Source: Acridotheres tristis (taxonomy: Eukaryota > Chordata > Aves > Passeriformes > Sturnidae). From it: a stretch of 64,000 nucleotides of DNA. Shown piece after piece: positions 35,292 through 45,022 of this stretch. The position numbers and the translations under genes are program-made. The number at the start of each line of letters is the position of its first letter. Position 1 is the first letter of the stretch. The notes under the pieces are model-generated. The model was not told the origin of the DNA and did no database searches. It worked only from the letters and a program-made list of their open reading frames with translations. Location of the stretch: assembly GCA_037013685.1 (NCBI GenBank), contig CM072899.1:1419479-1483478 (forward strand). Direction: 5' to 3'.

Positions 35292-36805
35292 CTGATGATA
35301 CAGAAGGAGGAAAAATGTTGAAATCATCTGTGCATTTCTAACTCACACACAAAGCAGAGATACCAACGTGCAACATCATCTGAGCAGAGATGTGGTTTGA
35401 TCCTGGAAAAGTTACCCAGGGTGGTGAGGCCCTGGCACAGGTGCCCAGAGAAGCTGTGGCTGCCCCTGGATCCATGGAAGTGTCCCAGGCCAGCCTGGAC
35501 AGAGCTTGGAGCAGCCTGGGGTAGTGGAAGGTGTCCCTGCCCATGGCAGAGAGTGGAACTGGATGAACTTCAAGGTCCTTTTCAACCCAAACCATTCTGG
35601 GATTCCATCTTTCTAAGATATGCAAATATTGCTTTAAAAACCCTCAGAATTCAGTAATATTTTCCAGAGATTTCAACGAGCACGATACACACACAATAAA
35701 TACTGATGAGTAAAACACTTTTGGCAGAGTTTTGGTGCCTCATTCCTGTGTGATGCTGGCATCCTCCCCCTGTCCCCCAGGAAAGGAAGGCAGCATTTCC
35801 ATCTCCATCCCCAACACGTGCTGCAATTCTCCCGGGGTGCTGGGACACAGGGGCAGCACAGGAGCTGCCAGGAGCCAGCCTGTGCCATACAAATCACCAC
35901 TTCAGCTGGGCTGCACCAGCTGGTGCCAGAGAAACCTCCAGCCTAGCAGAGAGCATCTTCTCCATGGTCTTCCTCTCGAGGAAGGAGCTCCAAAGCCAAG
36001 AACACTCCGAGTTCTTGGAGCTTTCAGGGAAAATGTTCAATGCCAGTTTGAAGAGCCCCTGGTAACAGGGAACCCTGGCACACTGAAATATCCCCCTGCA
36101 CATGCCAGGCCACGAGAGAAGCTCTGGCTCCAGCCAAAATTAGCAATGGTGCAAGGATGGAATGGAGCCTCCCCTGTGCTGCATCTGCTGCTGAGGGAAA
36201 GGCAGAGCCTCCCGTGGGGCATGGGGAAGGAACACCACGGCTCTCCTGCTGCTCTCCTGCCTTCACCCACCGGGCTCTGGCAGCATTCTGACCCCCAGGA
36301 CCTCACTGATGGAGTTACTGAGCACAAAAAGGACTCCTACATGCATTTCAGCACAGCAATTCCGAGTCAATAATGAAAAAACGTGTGTGTCCCAAAGACT
36401 TTGGGGTGAGCAAGTGAGAAAAGCAGAGATGGAAAAGAGAGAGGCTGGCTGTGCATGCTGCAAATACATGCCAGGCTCTGCCAAGGGGAGTCTGGAGATC
36501 TCCCCATTCCTCAGGGCACTTCAGACGGCCCTGCAGACTCAGAGAAATTGGGAAGACAGTAGGGTGGAAAAGAACAGCTCTGCCTCAAGTCAGATACTCA
36601 CAAATCACTGCAAAATACACAAATGTCTACTGCAAACTCTCTTGTAACAAATTCTTTGTTATGGCACAATATGGTCACAAGCAAGTTGAGAGCCCTGTGC
36701 CTGACAAGGTCACCCTTGCAATACTTGCCCAGCTGGAGAGTCAGAAACACACTAAAGAGGAAGCAGGACACAATTAATGCACGAGAAGCTGCAGCAATGT
36801 GGTAC
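35292..36805 (-). other. Intron between exons 20 and 21
   Basis: About 1.5 kb with one CR1 fragment near exon 21; the remainder holds nothing recognised. Confidence 0.7.
35395..35615 (+). mobile_element. CR1 LINE 3' fragment
   Basis: Well preserved CR1 end: gtggtgaggccctggcacag, gtagtggaaggtgtccctgc, ccatggcagagagtggaact, ttcaaggtccttttcaaccc, then aaccattctgggattccatc. Confidence 0.93.
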
Positions 36806-36993
36806 CTGCAGTATCTCGATGATCTTGAGCTTGGTGTCCATGACCAGGATGTCCTCCTTCTCTGGCTCACTCTGCTTGACATTCCCCTCGGGGGCAGCTG
36901 CCAGAGGAGTCATGGGCAGGAACCCCCCACCCCTGAGCACCACCTGGGTCATCAGCTCCCCCACGCCGTGGATTGACCTCATCACATTGCTCC
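36806..36993 (-). CDS. ITPR1: ITPR1 exon 20 (residues 917-979)
   Basis: The 188 nt finish the Gly codon and encode 62 residues, [17 protein letters not shown] through KLKIIEILQ. The acceptor is ctgaag and the donor GTACCA. The direct join to exon 19 gives KG-SNVMRS, the SIII-minus form. No 27-nt SIII-like exon was recognised in the intervening intron. Confidence 0.97.
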
Positions 36994-37789
36994 CTTCAGA
37001 GAGGAAAGAGCGAGGGTTAGCGTGGTTAATGGGACTGCACGAACAGGGCAAGGACCAGCCACATCCTACAAAGAGAAATTGTCTCAACATTACACATCCA
37101 CACCCTGGGGACAGGGGAAGCCAACAGAAGCACTGCAGTACTTGGAGAAGCCCCCTGGCCTCTCCCATCACAGGCACCACTCAGCTTTACAGCCAAGCCA
37201 CGGACAGAAAGGAGATTTCCAAGCACAGCACTGCTGGCCAGGGAGGGAGGGGATTGTCCTGCTCTGCTCTGCACTGGGGCAGCCTCACCTCCAGTCCTGG
37301 AGGCAGTTCTGGGGGCCAAAATGCAAGTTCTAAAGATGTTAGAGAGCACCCAAAGAGATGGGGAAAAGACTAGAGGAGAAGTGATCTGAGGAGCAGCTGA
37401 GATCACTTGGTGTGTTCGGATGGGGCAGAGCACACTGAGGTCAGACCTCACCGGGGGCTGCAGCTCCCAGCTCTGCTCTGGCACAGGGACAGCACCCAGG
37501 AGTGGCTGGAGCTGGGCCAGGCTGGATTTTAGGAAAAGGTTCTTCCCCCAGAGGGTGCTGGGCTCTGCCCAGGCTCCCCAGGGAATGGGCACAGCCCCCA
37601 GGCTGCCAGAGCTCCAGGGATGCCCAGGCTGGGATTTTGGGGGGTCTGTGCAGGGAAGGAGCTGGGCTGGATGATCCTGGTGGGTCCCTTCCAGCTGAGG
37701 ATGTTGTGTTTGATCACTGCACCCCACAGTGCCATTCTGAGATGAACCAGAGCCACCCAGGAACTCGCTGTGCTACTCCCCAGCCTTAC
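36994..37789 (-). other. Intron between exons 19 and 20 (SIII site)
   Basis: Mammals can insert a 27-nt SIII exon here. I found no in-phase short exon resembling it. About half of the intron is CR1. Confidence 0.7.
37330..37740 (+). mobile_element. CR1 LINE fragment, about 400 bp
   Basis: CR1 of a GC-rich subfamily: agaggagaagtgatctgagg, ggctggattttaggaaaagg, ttcttcccccagagggtgct, gatgatcctggtgggtccct and tccagctgagga. It ends about 50 bases from exon 19. Confidence 0.88.
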
Positions 37790-37943
37790 CTTTACTTTCC
37801 TCGCCTTTTGCCATCTTGGTAATAGGGAAGATGGTAGTGATGTGCACACAGTCTAATATAGCAAGGAGGATTTTGGTTAGTCTGAGGAGGTCACAGAAGT
37901 TGTAGAAACCAAAATATATCAGATTTCTGGCTAAGTTAACAAC
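37790..37943 (-). CDS. ITPR1: ITPR1 exon 19 (residues 866-916)
   Basis: The 154 nt encode 51 residues, [17 protein letters not shown] through KMAKGEESK, plus the first base of Gly. The acceptor is ggtag and the donor GTAAGG. The exon ends where mammals can insert the 9-residue SIII segment. NFCDLL replaces mammalian NFSDLL. Confidence 0.98.
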
Positions 37944-38891
37944 CTACCAAAATAACAATAAAAAGCCTGATTAATACTAAACATTTTGCTATCACAGTCA
38001 AGTTGTCTTAACACAGTGACAAGATCAAGAACCTGGCTGAGGGTCATATTTGATAATATCTGGGAATTCTGCAAGATTCTCTGGTTCTACATCACATCAG
38101 AAAGTTTTCTACTTGCCTACAAATACTGCAATGCTTGCAATTAATGTCTGAATCTGCAACTGAGATTCCAGAGCTACAAAATCAGATTATTTGTGTCATT
38201 ATAAAACAGGGTAAGACTAGAGGGAAGGTACAGATAATTTTTATCATTGTCTTACAAAAAAGGTATTGCAGCCATAAAGCTGAGCTTTGTACCTTCCAAG
38301 TTATAAAATTTCCCCACAAGTCCACCCCATAAAGATCCACATAAAAATATCACAGACAGGGCAAATATTTAATGTAGCCCCATTATCAGAAGTAGATTAC
38401 ATCAACTGTTATTTTTTACAGAATAGCACAGCTTTTCCTAAATTAATGATTATTTGTTGCACAGATTTGCCACATTTTATTTGCAGAGACTATTTTAACA
38501 GGTCAGTAAGTCACAGGACACTTTTTCCTCTTGGTGAACACGACTATAAGCCCTGGAGACTCTCTGTGCATGCAGACAGTGTTTAATTTTTGAGATATTT
38601 ATTCCAGTACAGCCTGGCTTTGCAATAACACTGAGAGCACGGAGAGTAAACAAGGCTGCTGCAAACCTCAGACATAAACTCACATTCATTAATTGCATTT
38701 CAAGAACCATCACTGCAAACTCACAAATTTCAGTGGGGTTACTTGCACAAAGAGAAGGGAGCCAACTGAGGCTCAGCACTCACTAATTACACTCATTACT
38801 TACTAAACTACCTGGTGCTGAAAAAATAACCAACATTCCACAAAACAAACAAACAAAAAAGAATAGGATAAAATCAGAACTGGATAACTAC
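37944..38891 (-). other. Intron between exons 18 and 19
   Basis: About 950 bases, AT-rich; nothing recognised. Confidence 0.7.
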
Positions 38892-39033
38892 CTCAAAAGT
38901 GAGCTTATTTTTCTCTTTATCAGAGAAAGGGAACCTCTGACACACCACATCTCTTAAATATTCCTCTACAAATTCCATTGTTTGTGCAAATCTCTCCTTA
39001 ATTTCATCTTTGGAAGTTCCACTGCTATCATAG
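38892..39033 (-). CDS. ITPR1: ITPR1 exon 18 (residues 818-865)
   Basis: The 142 nt complete Asp and encode 47 residues, [17 protein letters not shown] through KNKLTFE. The acceptor is cttcag and the donor GTAGTT. It is part of the armadillo solenoid; [19 protein letters not shown] is highly conserved in the type 1 receptor. Confidence 0.98.
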
Positions 39034-39984
39034 CTGAAGAGGGGAAAAAAAGAATAAAACATAAAAGAAAACAAAACAAAACTTAGCATGCAAACACACA
39101 GGGCTCTTTTCCCCCCAGTACAATTTTTCATTGGTTTGTCAAAATCTAAGAAAAGCTAAAGGCTGGTAAATAATTTATCCAAACGAGGGAGACAGGACAC
39201 TGACACCAGAATTTCCTGGCTTTTGTTGGATTATCCCATATGCTCATTAGGTACTATTTTAAAATATCTGAGGAAATCAAAAGAAAGATAATTTTGTCCC
39301 AAAAAAAACCCCAGAAAAGGCAACCCTCATTATTTGAGTGGAAACAATGACAAATGATGTGCAGCACTGAGCAGAACGGGTGGCCAAGACAGGCTGAGTA
39401 GGGATGGCATTTTTCCTCCAAATAAAACCAATATATATGCAAAGCAGGTATTAATTTTTAATCTAAATTCTAGGGTTTTTTTCTCAGTATGTGCAGAGTG
39501 ACTTTGAGAAGGACAATCCCAGCACCTCCCACAATAGACTTGTGCTTCCTGTTTGATCACTTGTCACTGGTGAGCCTCTGCCAGAGCTGAAGCCATTCGG
39601 TTTTATATCTCAGCTTTTACATTTGATTTCTTATCTCCTGCATCTCTCAGCAGAGAAAATCAGGCTGGCAAGGAGGGAAATACAAGAAACCACTGAACAC
39701 CAGTATTAACAAGACTTAAATTCCTAACACATAACACCAATTTTAGGTGTTCGTTTTCTCCAACTGAAAAAAAATGAGCTCAAAACCAACAGCTGAGTAC
39801 TATAAATTTGGAATTATTAATTACAGAGTTAATACAAGTGGTCAAGGAGCCATGTGCCTGCTCCAGCTGGGGTTCTGTGTAGGTTTTTGAGCTTTGTGCC
39901 AGAAGATTTCCACTGGAAGCTCAGGAATGTGTCCTTGTTTGAGCATCCACTCCCCCATTGTTTCTGCTGCTGGTGGTGAGCTCC

Positions 39985-40225
39985 CATAAGGACAAACAAG
40001 AGGGGACCACACCCAGAGGAAAAGGCCTCAAATTGGGGAGGTTTAGAGAGATTTTAGTGAAAATGTCTTCAGTGGAACAGTGGAGAAGCCCTGGGGCAGG
40101 GGGCCCAGGGCAGTGGTGGAAACTCCATCCCTGAATGTTCCAGAGATGTGTGGATGTGGCACTTGGGGACGTGGCTCAGTGCAGAATGCTGGACTTGGGC
40201 TTTTCCAAGCTTAATAATTCTGAGG
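39985..40225 (+). mobile_element. CR1 LINE fragment
   Basis: Blocks ggggaggtttagagagattt, tcagtggaacagtggagaag, ggtggaaactccatccctga and tggatgtggcacttggggac follow CR1 order with moderate divergence. Confidence 0.8.
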
Positions 40226-40334
40226 TTCTCCTCCAACCAAATGAGGCAGGAGGAGAGATGAACCCTCTCTCCCCAGCCCAGGTCACATCACCCAGACACA
40301 CTGTGACCACTGAGCTCACCCCACACACAGGGAG

Positions 40335-41030
40335 TTTATTTCCCAGAACCAGAACCACTGGGCTGGGAGAGACCTTCAGGATCAGCAAGTCCAGCCCATC
40401 CCAACACCTCAATTAAACCATGGCACCCAGTGCCACATCCAGTCTTTTTTTTAAAACCTCAACTAAACCATGGCACTGAGTGCCACATCCAGTCTTTTTT
40501 TTAAAACCTCAACTAAACCATGGCACCCAGTGCCACACCCAGTCTTATTTTTAATCACCTCAACTAAACCATGGCACCCAGTGCCACATCCAGTCTTTTT
40601 TTTAAAACCTCAACTAAACCATGGCACCCAGTGCCACATCCAGTCTTTTTTTTTAAACCTCAACTAAACCATGGCACCCAGTGCCACATCCAGTCTTTTT
40701 TTTTAAACCTCAACTAAACCATGGCACCCAGTGCCACATCCAATCTTATTTTTAATCACCTCAACTAAACCATGGCACCCAGTGCCACATCCAGTCTTTT
40801 TTTAAACACCTCAACTAAACCATGGCACCCAGTGCCACATCCAGTGTTTTAACTCATCCAGGGATGGTGACTCCACCACCTCCTCGGGCAGACCATTCCA
40901 GCAGTGCATCACCCTTTCTGTAAAAACCTTTTCCCTAACATCCAGCCTATTTTTCTTTGGTACTTAAGGCTGTGCCCTCTCGTTCTGTCAGTGCTGCCTG
41001 AAGAAAGAGACCAGCCCCCAGTTAATTCTC
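40335..41030 (-). mobile_element. CR1 LINE interrupted by its own minisatellite
   Basis: On the minus strand this reads as a CR1 3' region. On the plus strand its end is agaccttcaggatcagcaag and its body ctccaccacctcctcgggca, ttttccctaacatccagcct and tgccctctcgttctgtcagt. Between them the single-copy block aactaaaccatggcacccag is amplified to nine copies. The element is in the same orientation as ITPR1. Confidence 0.85.
40401..40850. repeat. 50-bp minisatellite inside CR1, 9 copies
   Basis: The unit includes aactaaaccatggcacccag, tgccacatccagtc and a T-run followed by AAA. The catggcac core occurs at 40419, 40469, 40519, 40570, 40620, 40670, 40720, 40771 and 40821. Copies differ mainly in the T-run, which suggests recent expansion. 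Confidence 0.95.
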
Positions 41031-41129
41031 AGCCACACGACGTGGGGTGCTGGATTTTTGCACAAACAACCTCGGGGCTGCTGTGTGAGGATTGTTCCAA
41101 CCCCCCAGCAGAGGCAGGGCTGCACTCAC

Positions 41130-41191
41130 TCGTCGATGGCGATCTCAGAGGGGATCTCAGACCAGAGCCGGGCGTATTTGACAGGGGTCAC
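41130..41191 (-). CDS. ITPR1: ITPR1 exon 17 (residues 798-817)
   Basis: The 62 nt encode [20 protein letters not shown] plus two bases of the next Asp codon. The acceptor is cccaacag and the donor GTGAGT. The 16 bases ending at the acceptor recur exactly at the start of the nearby LTR. A minus-oriented CR1 ends about 100 bases beyond the donor. Confidence 0.97.
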
Positions 41192-41529
41192 CTGTTGGGA
41201 AGGATGAGAATTTAACAGAGGAGTTTTGCAGATATACAGAAGGTTCTATAGGAATGAAAGCAAGTTTTGATATAGAAGAAAAGAATTGCTGAGCCAGACT
41301 GAGTGACTAAAAAGCAAAGAGCAAAATGAGTTGGAAGAGAGCAAAGGATAAATCCACCTCAAGCAAAAGATGTTTTTACCAAACAAAAGGATTTTCACAG
41401 GCAAACACGAGAGCCAATGTTGCAAGCAAAGAAAAGATCTCATAAATTTCCACTGCAGAACAAGTCCCAAACTCATCACCCAGTGAAAATACACCCATTT
41501 AACCTACGACACATTTGTGACTTTTTAAC
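41192..41529. other. Intron 5' of exon 17, possibly an older LTR fragment
   Basis: This 338-bp stretch begins with ctgttgggaaggatga, the same 16 bases that open the LTR at 41530, then diverges. It may be a decayed related LTR or chance capture of the acceptor region. No other homology between the two parts is obvious by eye. Confidence 0.4.
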
Positions 41530-42112
41530 TGTTGGGAAGGATGAATTAGGGAAACCTTATAAATATGAGTGCCCAGCAAAAAACTTTGAGAATATGGAAA
41601 ATATAAGTGAAATAGAAATGAGAGCAATTTTCGACTGTGTGGCTGAAAGCAACTGAATGCCTGAAGGCCCCTTTGTTTAGATAATGTTAGACTGCTGCCA
41701 ATACCAAAAAAACAAACAGACATCCTCCCTAGGCATGGCAAGAAGGGTCCCAGATAAAATTTAGAGATAAGAAAAGCAGTAAAACATGGTAATACGGTGA
41801 TTCCTAACATGCAAATGTTAAAGAATTTGTATCTTGTATTAGATTGGTTAGTGGAAATTAGAATATTCAACATAGAAGAAGATTTAATGGATTGTAAAGG
41901 GGAAAATCTCTCTCTTATGCTCTTGCTCTCTTCGTTCTTACTTTCTTAAGCTCTCTTCTTTTACTCTCACTCTATCCCTCTCTCCGTCCTGCTCTGAGCT
42001 GTGGCTACAGTTATATAAACCCACGCCCTACGAAATAAACTACAAACTTTAAGCCCAGAATAAAGAGAGAGCCTGAGTTTGTCCTGACCGTCCCAAAGCA
42101 GCAACTCCTACA
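41530..42112 (+). mobile_element. Solo LTR of an endogenous retrovirus (ERVK-like), 583 bp
   Basis: Begins TGTTGGGA and ends TCCTACA, an imperfect inverted pair with TG..CA ends. It is flanked by a perfect 6-bp target duplication TTTAAC (41524-41529 and 42113-42118). Inside are a pyrimidine-rich stretch (ctctctctcttatgctcttg), a TATA-like ttatataaac (about 42011) and AATAAA signals at about 42040 and 42058, in the order U3-R-U5. No gag, pol or env sequence is present, so this is a recombined solo LTR. It lies antisense to ITPR1 between exons 16 and 17. The family was not named; the 6-bp duplication fits class II. Confidence 0.85.
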
Positions 42113-42271
42113 TTTAACTTCTTATTCCTATTTCGAAGCTTTTCTCTACAGCTCCAGCCCCAGGGCGATGTGAGCCCGGAAAGCTCAGAAACTGCAGATG
42201 GCTGAGATGCAGCAGAGTCTCAGAACACACAGAGCTGAGGACAGAGGCTGCTGGCAGCCCCCTGCAGTCAC

Positions 42272-42461
42272 CTGCTCCTGGGGGTCCCTGTCCACGTGCA
42301 TGTGCAGCATGAGGCGGCAGAAGGAGGCGCGCAGCTCGTAGGGCAGGTTCTCGTCGGCCATGCAGCGCAGGATCAGGTCCACGTCCAGCTGCCCCGAGAT
42401 CTCATTGATGGCCAGGTACTGGCGGTCCAGGCACATGCGGGCAAAGAGGTTCAGCTGGTAC
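42272..42461 (-). CDS. ITPR1: ITPR1 exon 16 (residues 734-797)
   Basis: The 190 nt complete an Arg codon and encode 63 residues, [17 protein letters not shown] through [11 protein letters not shown]. The acceptor is ccctgcag and the donor GTGACT. This is the only complete copy: it alone continues past EIS into [20 protein letters not shown] and has a donor. Four further copies of its acceptor and first 52-64 nt lie upstream in transcription (42.68-43.71 kb). The solo LTR ends 160 bases beyond the donor. Confidence 0.97.
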
Positions 42462-42678
42462 CTGCAGGGGGGAAAAAACAAAATAAGGAGGTTGTTAAAT
42501 GCATTAGTTGATGGGGGATTGAAGCTTGTGGTTGGATTTTCTGTGCACTGTAAAGTATAGATAAATATATGTAATGTACTTTACAGTATATATATTGTAA
42601 TAGAATGACATATATATATATAATAATAGAATAATATATTATAATATAACAATACATAATAATTATATATTATAACAT

Positions 42679-42742
42679 GATCTCATTGATGGCCAAGTAC
42701 TGGCGGTCCAGGCACATGCGGGCAAAGAGGTTCAGCTGGTAC
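42679..42742 (-). pseudogene. Exon 16 fragment copy 2 (64 nt)
   Basis: Encodes [20 protein letters not shown] and I as in the true exon with one silent change (CTG to TTG), then runs into TA-rich DNA with a stop after two codons. The acceptor is intact; no donor follows. Confidence 0.95.
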
Positions 42743-42959
42743 CTGCAGGGGGGAAAAAACAAAATAAGGAGGATGTTAAATGCATTAATTGATGGGGGAT
42801 TGAAGCTTCTGGTTGGATTTTCTGTGTGTTGTAAAGTATAGATAAATATATATATATAATGCACTTTATATGATAGATATTGTAATAGAATAACATATAT
42901 ATAATAATAGAATAACATATTAAAATATAACAATACATAATAATAATATATTATAACAA

Positions 42960-43011
42960 GATCTCGTTGTGGCGGTCCAGGCACATGCGGGCAAAGAGGT
43001 TCAGCTGGTAC
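42960..43011 (-). pseudogene. Exon 16 fragment copy 3 (52 nt)
   Basis: Same acceptor and start, but 12 bases are missing so that [10 protein letters not shown] becomes DRHNEI; the frame is kept and a stop follows in the spacer. The gap is bounded by a short CCA repeat. Confidence 0.95.
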
Positions 43012-43366
43012 CTGCAGGGGGGAAAAAACAAAATAAGGAGGATGTTAAATGGTTTAGTTGATGGGGGATTGAAGCTTGTGGTTGGATTTTCTGTGTGTTG
43101 TAAAGTATAGATAAATATATATATATAATGTACTTTATATGATAGATATTGTAATAGAATACCGTATAATATATATAATAGTTAAATGGTTTAGTTGATG
43201 TGGGATTGAAGCTTGTGGTTGGATTTTCTGTGCACTGTAAAGTATAGATAAATATATATAATGTACTTTATAGTATATATATATATAATGTACTTTATAG
43301 TATATATATTGTAATAGAATAATATAATATACTATAACAATACATAATAATAATATATTATAATGA

Positions 43367-43430
43367 GATCTCGTTGATGGCCAGGTACTGGCGGTCCAGG
43401 CACAGGCGGGCAAAGAGGTTCAGCTGGTAC
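43367..43430 (-). pseudogene. Exon 16 fragment copy 4 (64 nt)
   Basis: Full-length 64-nt fragment with ARL in place of ARM, followed by TCATTATAA in the spacer, a stop. The acceptor is intact. Confidence 0.95.
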
Positions 43431-43660
43431 CTGCAGGGGGGAAAAGGGGGAACAAACAAAATAAGGAGGGTGTTAAATGGTTTAGTTGATGGGGGATTGA
43501 AGCTTCTGGTTGGATTTTCTGTGTGTTGTAAAGTATAGATAAATATATATATATAATGCACTTTATAGTATATATATTGTAATAGAATAACATATATATA
43601 TATAATAATAGAATAATATATTATAATATAACAATACATAATAATAATATATTATAACAA

Positions 43661-43712
43661 GATCTCGTTGTGGCGGTCCAGGCACATGTGGGCAAAGAGG
43701 TTCAGCTGGTAC
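43661..43712 (-). pseudogene. Exon 16 fragment copy 5 (52 nt)
   Basis: Has the same 12-base gap as copy 3 and an Arg to His change (AHMC for ARMC). This suggests that copies 2-3 and 4-5 arose by duplication of a dimer of about 700 bases. Confidence 0.95.
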
Positions 43713-43799
43713 CTGCAGGGGGGAAAGGGGGAAAAAAACAAAATAAGGAGGATGTTAAATGGTTTAGTTGATGGGGGATTGAAGCTTGTGGTTGGATTT

Positions 43800-44730
43800 T
43801 CTGTGTGTTGTAAAGTATAGATAAATATATATAATGTACTTTATATTATATATATTGTAATAGAATAACATATATTATAATATATATCACAATAGAATAA
43901 TATATCGTAATAGAATAATATATATCGTAATATATATCATAATAGAATAATGTATATTATAATATGACAATATATATCATAGAAAAATATATTCTAATAG
44001 AATAACATATATTATAATATAATATATACTGTAATAAAATAATAATAGTATATATTATCATATTATAATATATTATATGTTAATCTATTATTATAATATA
44101 ATATACATTATATATTAGATATGAAGCATATAGTATATATGTATATTAGTATATATATTAGTATATGAAGCATATAAAATATACTTTATGTACATAAAAA
44201 TATACATATAAAGCATAGATATATTAAAACATATATAAATATATACAATGTGCTTTATGTATTAGATACAAAGCATATAGGTACATATAAAGTATGTGAT
44301 GTGAATAAAAATATATATAAAGAATAAACACAAATCAATATAAGGCATAAATATATATGAAGCATATATAACTATATATGTAAAGCATATGTAATTGTAT
44401 ATACAATGTATCTTATACAATAGATACAAAGTAGATATAAGTATATATAAAGAATACTTTATATGCATAGCAGTATGTCCATAAAGCATAAATAGATATA
44501 AATAAATATAAAGCATAAATATATATAAAGTATATATAAATATATACACAATGTACCTTATACATTAGATACAAAGCATATAGGTACTTATAAAATATAC
44601 TTTATATACATAAAAAGATACATAAAACATAAATATAAATAAATATAAAGCATAAAGACATAAAAAGTGGATATAAATATATATAAAGTATACTGATATA
44701 CTCATGTATTAATAGAAATAATATTATATT
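43800..44730. repeat. Degenerate TA-rich tract
   Basis: Nearly a kilobase of TA, ATAT and imperfect units such as aagcatatatataaatatac. Some blocks (for example tagatacaaagcatataggt) recur at about 44275 and 44565. Probably an extension of the array spacer. No ORF or RNA gene is credible here. Confidence 0.9.
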
Positions 44731-44861
44731 GTCTAGTAATACAGCTCCTGCCTTACTGTGGAAAGAATAAAGCACTCATCAAACACTAGCAAACAGTGGA
44801 ACAATAAAATAAGTTAGCATAGCATAAATAACATAGAATCACTCATTAAATATCATAAAAT

Positions 44862-45022
44862 CACAGAATGGTTTGGATTGGGTTGGGAGGCACTTTAAAG
44901 ATGCCCCAGTGCCACCCCTGCCATGGCAGGGACACTCTCAATGTCCCAGCCCCAATGTCCAGCCTGGCCTTGGGCACTGCCAGGGATCCAGGGGCAGCCA
45001 CAGCTGCTCTGGGCACCCTCAG
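44862..45022 (-). mobile_element. CR1 LINE 3' fragment
   Basis: Plus-strand reading is the reverse of the CR1 end: cacagaatggtttggattgg, ctgccatggcagggacactc, gtccagcctggccttgggca, then ctgctctgggcaccct. Same orientation as ITPR1. Confidence 0.93.

Larger units (their letters stand above)
39034..41129 (-). other. Intron between exons 17 and 18
   Basis: About 2.1 kb. The first kilobase is plain intron; 39.98 kb onward is two CR1 elements in opposite orientations, the second carrying a minisatellite. Confidence 0.75.
42462..43850 (-). repeat. Tandem array of exon 16 5' fragments, acceptor and TA-rich spacer
   Basis: Each unit carries, in sense order, about 100 bases of intron (aatccaaccacaagcttcaa, ccccatcaactaa, cctccttattttgttttttc), the ccccctgcag acceptor, 52-64 nt of exon 16, and a TA-rich spacer. 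Acceptor-side exon edges are at 42461 (true exon), 42742, 43011, 43430 and 43712; spacings are 281, 269, 419 and 282. The 419 interval has an extra copy of the intron block. Confidence 0.96.

Noticed and set aside
42651..43712. Exon 16 copies as mutually exclusive exons
   Set aside because: None of the four copies has a donor or the 3' two thirds of the exon, and each runs into a stop in the spacer.
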